Below are positions 25,378-34,474 of a stretch of DNA of 64,000 nucleotides, piece after piece. Both the position numbers and the translations under genes were made by a program. This DNA comes from JAPOXR01 sp965219635 (GTDB taxonomy: Bacteria > Pseudomonadota > Alphaproteobacteria > Rhodobacterales > Rhodobacteraceae): positions 2,418,001 to 2,482,000 of the forward strand of contig OZ244783.1 in the NCBI GenBank assembly GCA_965219635.1. Direction: 5' to 3'. Each line of letters begins with the position of its first letter. Positions within the stretch are counted from its first letter, which is position 1. The notes beneath the pieces are model-generated. The model was not told the origin of the DNA. It worked only from the letters and a program-made list of their open reading frames with translations, and did not search any database.

Positions 25378-26247
25378 TCACGCCGGGCTTGCTGCAAACT
25401 TGCGGGCGCGCTCCACTAGCCGCTCAGCCCGCAAGATGATCGGTCCGTCGATCATTCCGCCGTCAAGGCGAACCGCTCCCAGCCCTTCCTCTTCTGCCTT
25501 CCGTGCAGCAGCAACAATCCGCTCGGCTGCTGCAACTTCTTCGGATGATGGAGTGAAAACCCGGTTCAACCGCTCGACCTGCGTTGGATGGACAGCGAAC
25601 GCGCCTTCTGAACCCATCTCGCGGCCCCGGGACGCCGCAGCCTCGAAACTGTCCAGTTCTGCCAGATTGCCAATTGTCTCGGGCACCACCAGCGGGATCA
25701 GCCCCGCTGCGCGCGCCGCCTCAGCAATAGCGAGTCCGGTGGCAGTCTGAAGTTGGGCCGAGGGTAATGCTCCCATGTCATTCAGGTAGTCCTCGACACC
25801 AAATCCAACGCAAATCGAACGGCTGCTGGCGCGAAGAATGCCGTCAGCGTCCCGTACCCCGCGAGCAGTCTCAATAGTCGGTACAAGCCGCACACTGCCA
25901 TGTGGAATACTGCGTTCCGTCTCCAGTTCGCCAATGCAGTTATCGACTACCCGAATGTGCTCGGCTGACTCGCAAACGGGGATCACTATGGCTGCAACCC
26001 CCGGTTGGACCGCGAATTCAAGGTCCTTGAGCATCGGTCGCCAAGGCTGGTTTATCCTGACAAGTACATCCTGACCCGCAGAACGGAGCCGTTCGACCGC
26101 AGGGGCAAGAGCAGCCCGCGCTTCATCCTTGCGTGTGGCGGCGATGCTTGCTTCGAGATCGAGTACAATGGCATCGGCGCCGCGCTCTGCGGCCCGCGCC
26201 AGAAAGCGCTCTTCGAGAACCGGCATGAAAAGCAGTGAACGCCACAT
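25378..26247 (-). CDS. CitE/HpcH-type CoA-ester lyase
   Basis: 289 residues of the HpcH/HpaI aldolase family, CitE branch. RSLLFMPVLEERFLARAAERGADAIVLDLEASI is the start (shown here by its RSLLF, GADA and LDLE marks), followed by RINQPW, VRLVPTIETARGV, and ICVGFGVEDYLNDMGA; the Asp/Glu residues bind Mg2+. The enzymes cleave citryl-, malyl- or citramalyl-CoA-like beta-hydroxyacyl-CoAs. It is the last gene of the dctPQM-caiB-citE operon. With the CoA-transferase it could activate and split the imported acid; which acid is not visible. Confidence 0.85.
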   Translation of the reverse strand: MWRSLLFMPVLEERFLARAAERGADAIVLDLEASIAATRKDEARAALAPAVERLRSAGQDVLVRINQPWRPMLKDLEFAVQPGVAAIVIPVCESAEHIRVVDNCIGELETERSIPHGSVRLVPTIETARGVRDADGILRASSRSICVGFGVEDYLNDMGALPSAQLQTATGLAIAEAARAAGLIPLVVPETIGNLAELDSFEAAASRGREMGSEGAFAVHPTQVERLNRVFTPSSEEVAAAERIVAAARKAEEEGLGAVRLDGGMIDGPIILRAERLVERARKFAASPA

Positions 26248-26274
26248 CAGTCGAACTCCATCAGCCTGCTTCGC

Positions 26275-27480
26275 CTACACGATGCCCAGTTCGCGCAGAC
26301 GGTTGCGTTCATCTTCACCGTGTCCGAGCAAAGCAAGTATTTCATCGTTGTGTTCGCCAAGTTCAGGAGCTGGCCAGCGGATCACACCCGGAGTCTCGCT
26401 GAGCCGCGGAAATGGAGTGTGCAGTGGAATCTGGCCGTGGTCCGGGTCCGGAAAATCCTCCAGAACGGCGCGACCCCGGATGTACTCATGATCGACAAGA
26501 TCCGTTGGGTCGCAGATCGGCCCAACCGTGACTCCTTCCGCCCCAAAATGTGCCAGGTTTTCCTGAAGCGTCCGGCCGCCGATGAATTCGCCGATGATTG
26601 CATCAAGCTCGTCCCGGTTGCGGACCCGATCGCGACCGCCGCGAAACCGCTCATCCTCAATCAATTCCGGACGGCCGATTGCGATAGCAACCTTTTCCCA
26701 CATGGACTGCATGGACGCAGACAGGGCAAGGAACCCGCCATCGGAACTAGAATAGACATTCCGAGGAGCGGCAATCTCGCTTGTATTGCCTTCGCGCAGC
26801 GGGATCTTGCCATTGATCCGGTAATGCGCAGCCCACGGGCCGATAACACTGAACAGGGGTTCGAACAGGGATACATCCACCACCTGCCCCCGTGCCTGCT
26901 TGCGATCGCGCGCGACCAGAGCAGCGGTTGCCGCACCGAAACCTGCAATTCCGGCAATCATGTCAGCCAGCGCCATCGAAGGAAGCAAGGGCGGTCTGTC
27001 TTCGAAACCCGTCATCGCTGCGAAGCCGCTTAGCGCCTCCACAAGTGTGCCGAAGCCCGGCTTGTTGGCGTAGGGGCCGGTCTGACCGTACCCGGATACC
27101 CGGACAATTATGAGATCCGGTTGAACCCGCCACAACTCCTCCGGGCCAAGCCCCCACTTCTCCAGCGTTCCTGGAACAAAGTTCTCGACCAGCATGTCCG
27201 ACCGGGCCACCAGGTCGCGCAAAATCGCCTCGCCTTCAGGCCGCCGGAAATTGAGCGTCATGCTCTTCTTGGAGCGGGCATACTCCTTCCACCAGACGCC
27301 GCCCTCGCCAAATCCGCGCAGGTCATCACCGATGCCGGGACGCTCGACCTTTATGACTTCGGCGCCAAAGTCCGCGAGCATGCGCGTGACCATGTTCCCG
27401 GCCGCCAACCGGGCCAAATCAACCACGCGAACACCGTCAAGCGGCGCTTTCGCATCGGGCTTGTACTTGCCGTATTGCAT
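26275..27480 (-). CDS. CaiB/BaiF family (class III) CoA-transferase
   Basis: 401 residues. It has the family start LDGVRVVDLARLAAGNMVTRML and DFGAEVIKVERPG, RSKKSMTLNFRRPEG, LVENFVPGTLEKWGL, and MALADMIAGIAGFGAATAAL, which holds the catalytic Asp that becomes the acyl-CoA anhydride. The tail has GPICDPTDLVDHEYIRGR. These enzymes move CoA between carboxylic acids. It lies between dctM and the CitE-type lyase on the minus strand, which suggests CoA activation of the acid brought in by the TRAP transporter. Confidence 0.9.
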   Translation of the reverse strand: MQYGKYKPDAKAPLDGVRVVDLARLAAGNMVTRMLADFGAEVIKVERPGIGDDLRGFGEGGVWWKEYARSKKSMTLNFRRPEGEAILRDLVARSDMLVENFVPGTLEKWGLGPEELWRVQPDLIIVRVSGYGQTGPYANKPGFGTLVEALSGFAAMTGFEDRPPLLPSMALADMIAGIAGFGAATAALVARDRKQARGQVVDVSLFEPLFSVIGPWAAHYRINGKIPLREGNTSEIAAPRNVYSSSDGGFLALSASMQSMWEKVAIAIGRPELIEDERFRGGRDRVRNRDELDAIIGEFIGGRTLQENLAHFGAEGVTVGPICDPTDLVDHEYIRGRAVLEDFPDPDHGQIPLHTPFPRLSETPGVIRWPAPELGEHNDEILALLGHGEDERNRLRELGIV

Positions 27481-27508
27481 GAACCGCCTTCCGCCTGCAG
27501 GCGGCCTC

Positions 27509-28792
27509 CTAATTCAGCGCCACTTCCGGCAACCAGACCGACAAGGCCGGGATAAAGGCAACCAGCGCCAGCACGACAATCTGAACCAGAAAGAACGGCA
27601 TCATCTCGCGGATGACTTGTGTCAAGGGCGCCTTGGACATGTTGGTGACCATGAACAGGATTATGCCGACGGGCGGTGTCAGCAGGGCAATACCCAGGCA
27701 CAGCACGAACACCGGAGCAAAGTGCAACGGATCAATACCGACTGCTTCCACGGCAGGAAAAAGTATCGGGACAAATATGAAGATCATCCCCAGCGTATCC
27801 AGCGCACAACCAATGATAAGCAGAAAGAGGATGATCAGCAGCATCACACCTTGCGGGTCGGACGTGATCGCGCTGATCAGTTCCAGCAACTGGGCGCCCA
27901 TGCCAGTGTTGAGAACGACCCAACTGAAGAACGACGCCGGCGCAAGGAGGATGAGCAGATTACCGGCTCCCTGGCTGGTCGACACCATCAAGTCCCTCAC
28001 GTTCTTCCAGGTCAGTTCACGGTAGGAGAGCGATACCAACAGAGCATACACGCAGGCGAGAACACCGGTTTCGGTCACGGTGACAACGCCACCGAGAATG
28101 CCGCCAACCACGATCACCGGCATGGCGAGCGCAGACAGTCCGGAAATTGTTGCCTGAACGATTTCTCTCGCGGTCGAACGGCGTTCCGCTCGCGGATATC
28201 CGCGCACGATGCTCAACCAAAGCGAAACCAGGATCAGGCCGCATCCAAGAAGCAGGCCTGGAATTGCTCCGGCGAGAAACAGTGCACCGATCGAAACCTC
28301 CATCATCACCCCGATGACAATCATCGCGATGCTGGGTGGAATGATGTGACCTATCGTGGATGATGCGCCGGTGACTGCCGCCGCGAATGCAGCCGGATAA
28401 CCCTCTTTTTTCATCGCCGGGATCAGGACGCTTCCAATTGCCGACGTATCAGCCACGCAAGAACCGGAAACTCCGGCGAAGAACATGCTGCCGGTCACAT
28501 TCACCAGAGACAGGCTGCCCGGCACGCGACCGATCAATACACGCGAGAAGTGCAACAGCCTGGCCGTCATTCCTCCCGATGTCATGATAGCGCCTGCAAG
28601 AAAGAACATCGGGATCGCCATCAGCCCGTAGTGTTCCAGTCCCACAACCATCTGCTGGGGCAAGACAGCCAGCATTCCGAATTGGCCGGTTACAAGCAGA
28701 TAAAACGTTGCCGCAATGCCCATCGCAAAAGTGACGGACATGCCGAGCATCATCAGGCCAATAAGCGAGGCAAACAGTATTGCTACATCCAT
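27509..28792 (-). CDS. dctM: TRAP transporter large permease DctM
   Basis: 427 residues and about a dozen membrane helices. Family marks are LFASLIGLMMLGMSVTFAMG at the start, IPMFFLAGAIMTSGGMTARL, SLVNVTGSMFFAGVSGSCVADTSAIG with the sodium-site region, and the end segment PPVGIILFMVTNMSKAP. It forms the Na+-driven transport core with DctQ. It starts 4 bases after dctQ and is followed by the CoA-transferase gene. The gene name is used for the family; the substrate is open. Confidence 0.93.
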   Translation of the reverse strand: MDVAILFASLIGLMMLGMSVTFAMGIAATFYLLVTGQFGMLAVLPQQMVVGLEHYGLMAIPMFFLAGAIMTSGGMTARLLHFSRVLIGRVPGSLSLVNVTGSMFFAGVSGSCVADTSAIGSVLIPAMKKEGYPAAFAAAVTGASSTIGHIIPPSIAMIVIGVMMEVSIGALFLAGAIPGLLLGCGLILVSLWLSIVRGYPRAERRSTAREIVQATISGLSALAMPVIVVGGILGGVVTVTETGVLACVYALLVSLSYRELTWKNVRDLMVSTSQGAGNLLILLAPASFFSWVVLNTGMGAQLLELISAITSDPQGVMLLIILFLLIIGCALDTLGMIFIFVPILFPAVEAVGIDPLHFAPVFVLCLGIALLTPPVGIILFMVTNMSKAPLTQVIREMMPFFLVQIVVLALVAFIPALSVWLPEVALN

Positions 28793-28796
28793 GGAG

Positions 28797-29312
28797 TCAC
28801 CCCATTCTGGCCTGCGGGAAATACTCGCGGATCTGCGCCAGGAAGACCCTGATCAGCAGCAGGAAGATCACGCTGCCGACGACGGGAACGACCATGAACA
28901 GATAGGCGCGGGTGAAAGGCAGTGTATCGTAGATGGCTGTCGTATTCAGTTCGACAATCCGGAAGCTCTTCTGAACCACCAGCAACATGAAGAGAGCGCA
29001 GGCAGCCGTTATGGCCGGCATCAGTATGGCAAGAACCCTGCGCGGCAGAAAATGCTCTGCCAGTTCGACCCTGACCTGCATCCGGTCGCGAATACCAGCA
29101 GCGCCCCCAAGCCAGGTTGCCCAGATGAACAGAAACAGGGAGAGCGGCGTTGCCCAGACAAGTGGCTCCTCCAGAACATACCGGAAGAATATCTGCAGGC
29201 ACAACACCAGCATCATGCCTGCAAATGTGCATGCGGCGAGCAGGTCCAGAACGCTGTCAAACACCCGGATCACTCTATTCAGCGGGGAAGATGCCTCCTG
29301 CGTCACGGCCAT
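28797..29312 (-). CDS. dctQ: TRAP transporter small permease DctQ
   Basis: 171 residues with four membrane helices. The second region has CLQIFFRYVLEEPLVWATPLSLFLFIW, carrying the FxRYxxxxxxxW...E/S-like pattern of DctQ proteins, then WLGGAAGIRDRMQVRVELAEHFLPRR. It pairs with DctM in the membrane and lies between dctP and dctM in the operon. Confidence 0.9.
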   Translation of the reverse strand: MAVTQEASSPLNRVIRVFDSVLDLLAACTFAGMMLVLCLQIFFRYVLEEPLVWATPLSLFLFIWATWLGGAAGIRDRMQVRVELAEHFLPRRVLAILMPAITAACALFMLLVVQKSFRIVELNTTAIYDTLPFTRAYLFMVVPVVGSVIFLLLIRVFLAQIREYFPQARMG

Positions 29313-29338
29313 ATCTGCATTTGGAACTGCGGCAGGGA

Positions 29339-29370
29339 CGCCTCCCGACTCTCCTTGGAGCCGGGAGGCG
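29339..29370 (-). terminator. Hairpin between dctP and dctQ
   Basis: A near-perfect 14-bp GC-rich inverted repeat (CGCCTCCCG / CGGGAGGCG core) lies between the dctP stop and the dctQ start. In TRAP operons such hairpins often stop part of the transcripts, so that binding protein is made in excess. That role is inferred. Confidence 0.6.
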
Positions 29371-29378
29371 CCTGATGT

Positions 29379-30383
29379 CTATTGCCTATACTCGGCGAGC
29401 TGGGCTTGTACCCTGTCCATGAACCCTTCATCCCAGTTCGTGCCGTCTAGCTCTTCCCAGGTCTTCATGGCAGCGGCGATGAATGGCCCCTTGTCCACAT
29501 CGATGATGGTCATGCCTTCTTCCTGGATGCTGGCAAATCCTTCTTCGGTCGCCTGTGCAAGTTCGGCATCATTGAATGCGGCGGCAATCTCCAGCCCTTC
29601 CCGGATGGCTTCCTTCAGACTGTCGGGCCATTGCGCAGCCCTGTCCTTGCCGTAAAACAGCATCCATGCTCCGAGGGCATGATCGGTCCGAATGAAATAG
29701 TTCTGGATTTCATGAAGCCCCTGCGGATGAACGACATCAATGCCATTGTCCTGTCCCTCGACCAAGCCGGTTCGGACTGAGGTGAAGAATTCAGAAAACG
29801 GCATCGGTGTCGGGATGGCTCCGAGATTTGTAAAGAATGACACGAACGGTGGCGATCCGGGGACTCGCATCTTCAGCCCTTGCAGGTCTGCGGGGCTTCG
29901 CACTTCAGTATCGGTCGTGGTCATCGCCCGGGGTGAACGCGAACCCATGTAACCGACGAGTTCCACTCCGCCCTCGGCGAATTGCTCGGCCATTTCCGCA
30001 AAAAGCGGGCTGCCGAGGAACTTGACGAACTCTTCCTGGCTCTGGAAACAATACGGCGCTGCAGTCGTGCTAAAGTTTCTGCCTTCCTCGAAAAAGGTCG
30101 GTTGCGCGTTGGTGCCCTGATAGAAATCCAGCGTGCCCAGCTTGAGTGCCTGCATCATTTCCCTGCCGCTGCCAAGCTGCTGGCTGGGGAACAGCCGCAC
30201 ATTGTATGCACCCTCGGTCTTTTCCTCGATGTGCTGTGCGAATTTCTCCGCTGCCCGATAGGCAAGCGACTTGTTGGATACCAGAAGTCCCATGCGCAGT
30301 GTCTCAGCCGCCTGCGACTGCATCACCATCGGATGCGAAACCAACAGCACGGCGGCGAGCGCAGATCTAATCAGCAGTTTCAT
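29379..30383 (-). CDS. dctP: TRAP transporter solute-binding protein DctP
   Basis: 334 residues with a signal peptide (LLIRSALAAVLLVSHP, cut after SQAA). The mature protein has LFPSQQLGSGREMMQALKLGTLDF, LKMRVPGSPPFVSFFTNLGAIPTPMPFSEFFTSVRTGLVEGQDN, in which the MRVP arginine binds the substrate carboxylate, and NYFIRTDHALGAWMLFYGKD. It belongs to the DctP family for organic acids. The start at 30383 lies behind AAGGAGA; the frame is open further upstream. It is the first gene of dctPQM-caiB-citE. Confidence 0.93.
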   Translation of the reverse strand: MKLLIRSALAAVLLVSHPMVMQSQAAETLRMGLLVSNKSLAYRAAEKFAQHIEEKTEGAYNVRLFPSQQLGSGREMMQALKLGTLDFYQGTNAQPTFFEEGRNFSTTAAPYCFQSQEEFVKFLGSPLFAEMAEQFAEGGVELVGYMGSRSPRAMTTTDTEVRSPADLQGLKMRVPGSPPFVSFFTNLGAIPTPMPFSEFFTSVRTGLVEGQDNGIDVVHPQGLHEIQNYFIRTDHALGAWMLFYGKDRAAQWPDSLKEAIREGLEIAAAFNDAELAQATEEGFASIQEEGMTIIDVDKGPFIAAAMKTWEELDGTNWDEGFMDRVQAQLAEYRQ

Positions 30384-30705
30384 TGATATTCTCCTTGTTG
30401 AACCGGCCGGCCACTCCAAACTTGAGGCAGCTAGTGCAGTCTGCAACCGCAACTCCGGCTGCGGCGACCGGACCGATCATGTGTCTGCAAGGCTATGCCC
30501 GCGTGGTCCGGATTGTCAACAAGAGTCAGGCTGACGGCAAAGCAGGGGGCCGAAGCCTGATTCAATTCCTGAGTGGATGCAGATGCCTGTTCAGCTTCAG
30601 CCAATCCTGGCGGAACTGCCCAATCGGAAAGGGGTGATTTAGAGTCTTGGAACACAGGCCGGCCCTGTTATGGTCAGGATTTGACACCGCCGGAACTTGC
30701 CGGGT
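30384..30705. other. Intergenic region without recognised gene
   Basis: 322 bases between the thiolase stop and the dctP start, both on the minus strand. It should hold the dctP promoter and any operator. No regulator gene or clear operator was seen. Confidence 0.45.
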
Positions 30706-31824
30706 TCAGCCTTGGCACTCCAGTAGGATTGCTGTCCCAATACCACCAGCTGACGCAATTGCGGCGATACCCAGCGCTTGCCGGGAACTGCGCATTTCGT
30801 GAAACAGGCGCACGGCCAACACGGCGCCTGATGCACCGACCGGATGCCCACGCGCCAGTGAGCCGCCCGCAGGATTCACGATAACCGGATCTATTCCGGT
30901 CTCCCTGACACAGGCGATCGCCTGAATTGCATAAGCCTCCATGATTTCCGCAACTGACAAGTCTGATGGCAAAACCGACGCGTTGTTCAGAACCCGCTTG
31001 ATTGCAGCGATTGGCGCAAGTCCAGGTAGTTCGGGATCGCCACCAATCCCGGCGCCCCCAACGATCCGATGCGCGGTTCGATCGGCTCGAAGAGCCACAT
31101 CCTCAGAGGCAACCACGCAGAACGCACCGCCATCTGCCGCCACTGAGGAGTTTGCAGCGGTGATGGTGCCGGCAACTGGCCGTGCGCGTTGGCAATGCCG
31201 CATCGTCAGGCTGCGGGTAAACGGATCGGTGGCGATTTGGACTTGCGGATTCAGAGAGAGTTCCTCGCGGACCCTGCTGTGCGCTGCCCTTGCCTTGCTG
31301 TGGCTTTCAACTGCCCATTGATCCTGCTCTTCCTGTGAGATTCCCAACAATCCGGCCAGTCTGTCGGCGGCCACTGCCATGTTGGGATCCCTATCGGGCC
31401 ATGGTGTAAATGCCGCCTGCTTGTAGGGATCAACTTTGCCGGTTGCATCGCTGCCGGAAACCTTCCTCTGAGAATAGCTCTCCACACCGCCAGCCAGCAC
31501 CACATCTGCGGTTCCTCCAGCGATCATTGCCTGCGCCAGCAACACGGCATCCAGCCCGCTTGCGCATTGCCGATCAATCGTCAGCCCCGCAGCGCGATTC
31601 GGCAATCCGAGCGCCAATGAAATCGACCGTGCCGGATTGCCGCCAGGGCCGAGCGCATTGCCGACCACCAGTTCATCGACATCCCCAATGGTCAGACCCG
31701 CGTCGGCAAGAGCCTCTGCCGCCGGAATTGTCCCAAGTTCATGCAGAGGCACTTCCGCATAAGCTCCACCTCTGGGCACAACCGGGGTTCTTCTCCCAGC
31801 GATGATATAGGCGGGGCGGCTCAA
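30706..31824 (-). CDS. Thiolase-family protein with one standard active-site Cys
   Basis: 372 residues with the two-domain thiolase layout. The acylated Cys is in DRQCASGLDAV (about residue 86) and the activating His in GGSLARGHPVGASGAV. The final family motif, normally CxGGGxG with a second catalytic Cys, reads IASAGGIGTAIL, so that Cys is replaced. A normal Claisen cleavage would be impaired unless another residue serves. It overlaps the acyl-CoA ligase gene by 4 bases (ATGA) and so is made with it. It may be a degradative thiolase variant or act in a synthetic condensation. Confidence 0.85.
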   Translation of the reverse strand: MSRPAYIIAGRRTPVVPRGGAYAEVPLHELGTIPAAEALADAGLTIGDVDELVVGNALGPGGNPARSISLALGLPNRAAGLTIDRQCASGLDAVLLAQAMIAGGTADVVLAGGVESYSQRKVSGSDATGKVDPYKQAAFTPWPDRDPNMAVAADRLAGLLGISQEEQDQWAVESHSKARAAHSRVREELSLNPQVQIATDPFTRSLTMRHCQRARPVAGTITAANSSVAADGGAFCVVASEDVALRADRTAHRIVGGAGIGGDPELPGLAPIAAIKRVLNNASVLPSDLSVAEIMEAYAIQAIACVRETGIDPVIVNPAGGSLARGHPVGASGAVLAVRLFHEMRSSRQALGIAAIASAGGIGTAILLECQG

Positions 31825-33173
31825 TTCCGCTCAGCCTTCAGTTCTTCTGCCAGAGACGCCAAATCGGTCTTGCCTGAAGGCACGAGAGGCCAGCCCTCTC
31901 TGCGCACGATCCGAACAGGAGAGTTGTGCGGGCCAAGCTCCGCCCGGCACAATTGCAATAGGCGATCCAGATCTACTGCGCCACCGGCGTCATTGATCAT
32001 GCCTACCAGCCTGTTGCCCCTCAGAGGATCCGGCTCCACCAGAACTGCAGCATTGCGAACGCCTTGCTGGTTTGACAGGAACCGTTCGGCTTCCTCCGGG
32101 TGGACTATCTTGTCTGCAATCTTGACCATCCGGTCCATCCTGCCTGCAAGGTGAAGCCTGCCGCTGCCGTCTAGCCAACCGGCCTCACCGACCGACAGAT
32201 GATCGCCGTCCCAACGAGCAGGCCCGTTCCGGGTGCCCGCATATCCTTCGAAGAGATAGGGACTCTGCACCCAGACCTCGCCAGTCCTGCCCTGCTGCAG
32301 GTTTGACCCGATCCTGATCTTCACGCCCGGATAAGGAAGACCCACAGACTCGACCTCGCTACCGCCGTCGCCGAGCGTGACAAAACTGGTTTCCGCAGAA
32401 CCGTAGAATTCGTGAACCGCCGCCTGGGGGAACAACCGGAGCGTTGACGCAAGCGTCCCGCTGTCGAGCTTGGAGCCTCCAACAAGCACAAGCCTTGCCG
32501 AAGCCACCGGCTGCCTGTGCCGCTTCTCTCCATCCTCCGCCAACAGGCGAAGCAGTGTGGGTGTTGCGTAGATCACTGTGATCTTGCGATCGTAAAGCTC
32601 CCTGTTTTGCGCACCAGGATTCATGCCCGAGAGCATGTGCAAGTCAGCTCCCAAATGAACCGCCTCCAGTGCGCCATACAGCGACAGTGAACTCGATAAT
32701 TCGCCAAGGACCGCATAGCGGTCTTCGGATCCGATGCTCCAGCGCTGCTGATTTACGCTGAAGCTGGCAATCCAGGAACGCTGGGTTCGCCTGACCCTCT
32801 TTCCGGTACCGCTGGATCCAGACGTCATGCACTGGAAGCAGCCGCTGGCGAGTTTGCTTCGACTTGGCTCCGATGGCCATGCGCCACGCTGCTCGCTTGT
32901 GACGATTGCAAATTCGCGCCCGGCTCGGGCCAATGCCAGCGCCGATGTGAGCGTTTCCGCCGGGCTTTCGTCCTCGGCAACCAGCTGAACAACTTGTCCT
33001 GTTTCTTCCGCAATCAGGTTTTTGCCGGAGTTGCCCCCCTCAATTGTCCGCCGCTCATTCGGTCCATGAATTGCACTGGCAGAGTGCCACCTGAAGCGAT
33101 CCGGGTTCCGCTCATGCGCAAAAGCGACCGCCTCGCTTTCCCCACTGTAGCCCTTGCCAGTCGATTTCGTCAT
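31821..33173 (-). CDS. AMP-dependent acyl-CoA synthetase/ligase
   Basis: About 450 residues, short for the ANL superfamily. The P-loop is CMTSGSSGTGKRVRR, a variant of the TSGTTGxPK motif. Later come VHEFYGSAETSFVTLGD (the YGxTE element), GEVWVQSPYLFEGY, GWLDGSGRLHLAGRMDRMVKIADKIVHPEEAE (hinge and A8 loop), and PSGKTDLASL with the A10 catalytic lysine. It probably forms an acyl-CoA or loads a small acid for the coupled thiolase. The start is uncertain: Met at 33173 avoids overlap with the divergent D-threonine-aldolase-like gene; the frame is open to 33482. The first 60 residues are poorly conserved. Confidence 0.8.
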   Translation of the reverse strand: MTKSTGKGYSGESEAVAFAHERNPDRFRWHSASAIHGPNERRTIEGGNSGKNLIAEETGQVVQLVAEDESPAETLTSALALARAGREFAIVTSEQRGAWPSEPSRSKLASGCFQCMTSGSSGTGKRVRRTQRSWIASFSVNQQRWSIGSEDRYAVLGELSSSLSLYGALEAVHLGADLHMLSGMNPGAQNRELYDRKITVIYATPTLLRLLAEDGEKRHRQPVASARLVLVGGSKLDSGTLASTLRLFPQAAVHEFYGSAETSFVTLGDGGSEVESVGLPYPGVKIRIGSNLQQGRTGEVWVQSPYLFEGYAGTRNGPARWDGDHLSVGEAGWLDGSGRLHLAGRMDRMVKIADKIVHPEEAERFLSNQQGVRNAAVLVEPDPLRGNRLVGMINDAGGAVDLDRLLQLCRAELGPHNSPVRIVRREGWPLVPSGKTDLASLAEELKAERN

Positions 33174-33372
33174 TGCTGCCGCCGGTCCACGATACAACCC
33201 GCCACATACAGGCATTCGGCACATGACGAAATTGATTACCGTCCCAACCATGGTTCCGGGTCGAAAAGGCCAATTCCCGATGTGCATGGTGAGGTTGTAA
33301 TGCCACGTGAGACGTGCCTTCCCTTGCAAGCCGGAATCGCTCAAAAACACAGCATTGATCGGAGCCTGCATA

Positions 33373-34464
33373 ATGAGCCCAGCCGCAATCGAGACATTTT
33401 TCGCCATAGAGCCTGCTAAGCTGCATGCGGGTATTCCAGAAACCCCGGTCCCGCTGATTGACCTCGATGTGGCCGAACGCAACCTTCGCCGCTGGCAGAA
33501 AAGATGCGATGACGCCGGAATTCACAACCGGCCACACGTCAAGACGCACAAGATGACGGCGCTGGCAAGATACCAGGTGGCGCTCGGTGCAACCGGCATC
33601 ACAGTCCAGAAACTTGGTGAAGCCGAGGTCATGTCGGAGGCGGGCATCGCGGACATTCTGGTGACCTTCAATATCGTGGGCCGTCCAAAGCTCGACCGGC
33701 TGTCAAGACTTGCCAGAACAACCCGCATGTCCACTGTCGCTGACAACCCGACGGTGGTCGATGGCCTTGCCGGGGCTGCCGCCGCCGCAGGAAATCGTAT
33801 CGATGTGCTGGTCGAATGTGACACGGGAGGTGGCCGCAACGGAGTTCAGACTCCGGAAGAAGCCGTTGTTCTGGCCGAACGCATCGGCGCCGCACCCATG
33901 TTGAATTTCAAGGGGCTGATGACGTTTCCGAGGCCCGGAGGCAGGAGGCAAATGGCCGAGTTTCTGGCAGAGGCAGCCACAATGCTCGGGACCGTCAGTT
34001 GCGTTTCAGCCGGGGGCACACCGGACATGTGGAACAGCGAAGGCCTCGAACACGTTACGGAATACAGGGCCGGAACCTATATTTTCAATGACCTTGCAAC
34101 CATCGCCTCCGGGGCGTGTACCGAGGACGACTGTGCCGTCGACGTTCTTGCGACGGTTGTCAGCCGGCCGACAGCAAGCCGGGCAATCATTGATGCCGGA
34201 TCGAAGTCACTCACTTCCGACAAGCTGGGCGAGCCCGGCTATGGCCGACTGCGCAATTCAGATGCCCGCTTGTACGGTCTGACCGAAGAGCATGGAATGC
34301 TCGACGCCAGCAACCCCGGCCGTAAACTGGATGTCGGAGACCATGTGCGCATTATTCCCAACCATGTCTGTCCGGTCATCAACCTGTTTGACCGTGTCGC
34401 CATAGCGAAGGCTGGCCGGGTTATCGGTTATTCGAAAGTGGACGCCCGGGGGAAAGTCGCATGA
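33373..34464 (+). CDS. D-threonine aldolase-like PLP enzyme
   Basis: 363 residues with the alanine-racemase-type barrel. The PLP lysine is in RPHVKTHKM near residue 45. TPVPLIDLDVAERNLRRW at the start, VLVECDTGGGRNGV, VSAGGTPDMW and EYRAGTYIFND mark the DSD1 / D-threonine aldolase family. The C-terminal metal site is IIPNHVCPVINLFD with His and Cys ligands. Relatives split D-threonine to glycine and acetaldehyde or dehydrate D-serine. The start at 33373 follows GGAG by 8 bases. It converges on the N-acyl-D-amino-acid deacylase gene 10 bases away, suggesting joint use of D-amino acids. Confidence 0.88.
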   Translation: MSPAAIETFFAIEPAKLHAGIPETPVPLIDLDVAERNLRRWQKRCDDAGIHNRPHVKTHKMTALARYQVALGATGITVQKLGEAEVMSEAGIADILVTFNIVGRPKLDRLSRLARTTRMSTVADNPTVVDGLAGAAAAAGNRIDVLVECDTGGGRNGVQTPEEAVVLAERIGAAPMLNFKGLMTFPRPGGRRQMAEFLAEAATMLGTVSCVSAGGTPDMWNSEGLEHVTEYRAGTYIFNDLATIASGACTEDDCAVDVLATVVSRPTASRAIIDAGSKSLTSDKLGEPGYGRLRNSDARLYGLTEEHGMLDASNPGRKLDVGDHVRIIPNHVCPVINLFDRVAIAKAGRVIGYSKVDARGKVA

Positions 34465-34474
34465 TACGGCTGTG

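Noticed and set aside
27194..28363. Long plus-strand open frame of 389 codons
   Set aside because: Antisense to the CoA-transferase and dctM genes, and rich in His, Gln and Asn as expected from the reverse reading of membrane-protein codons.
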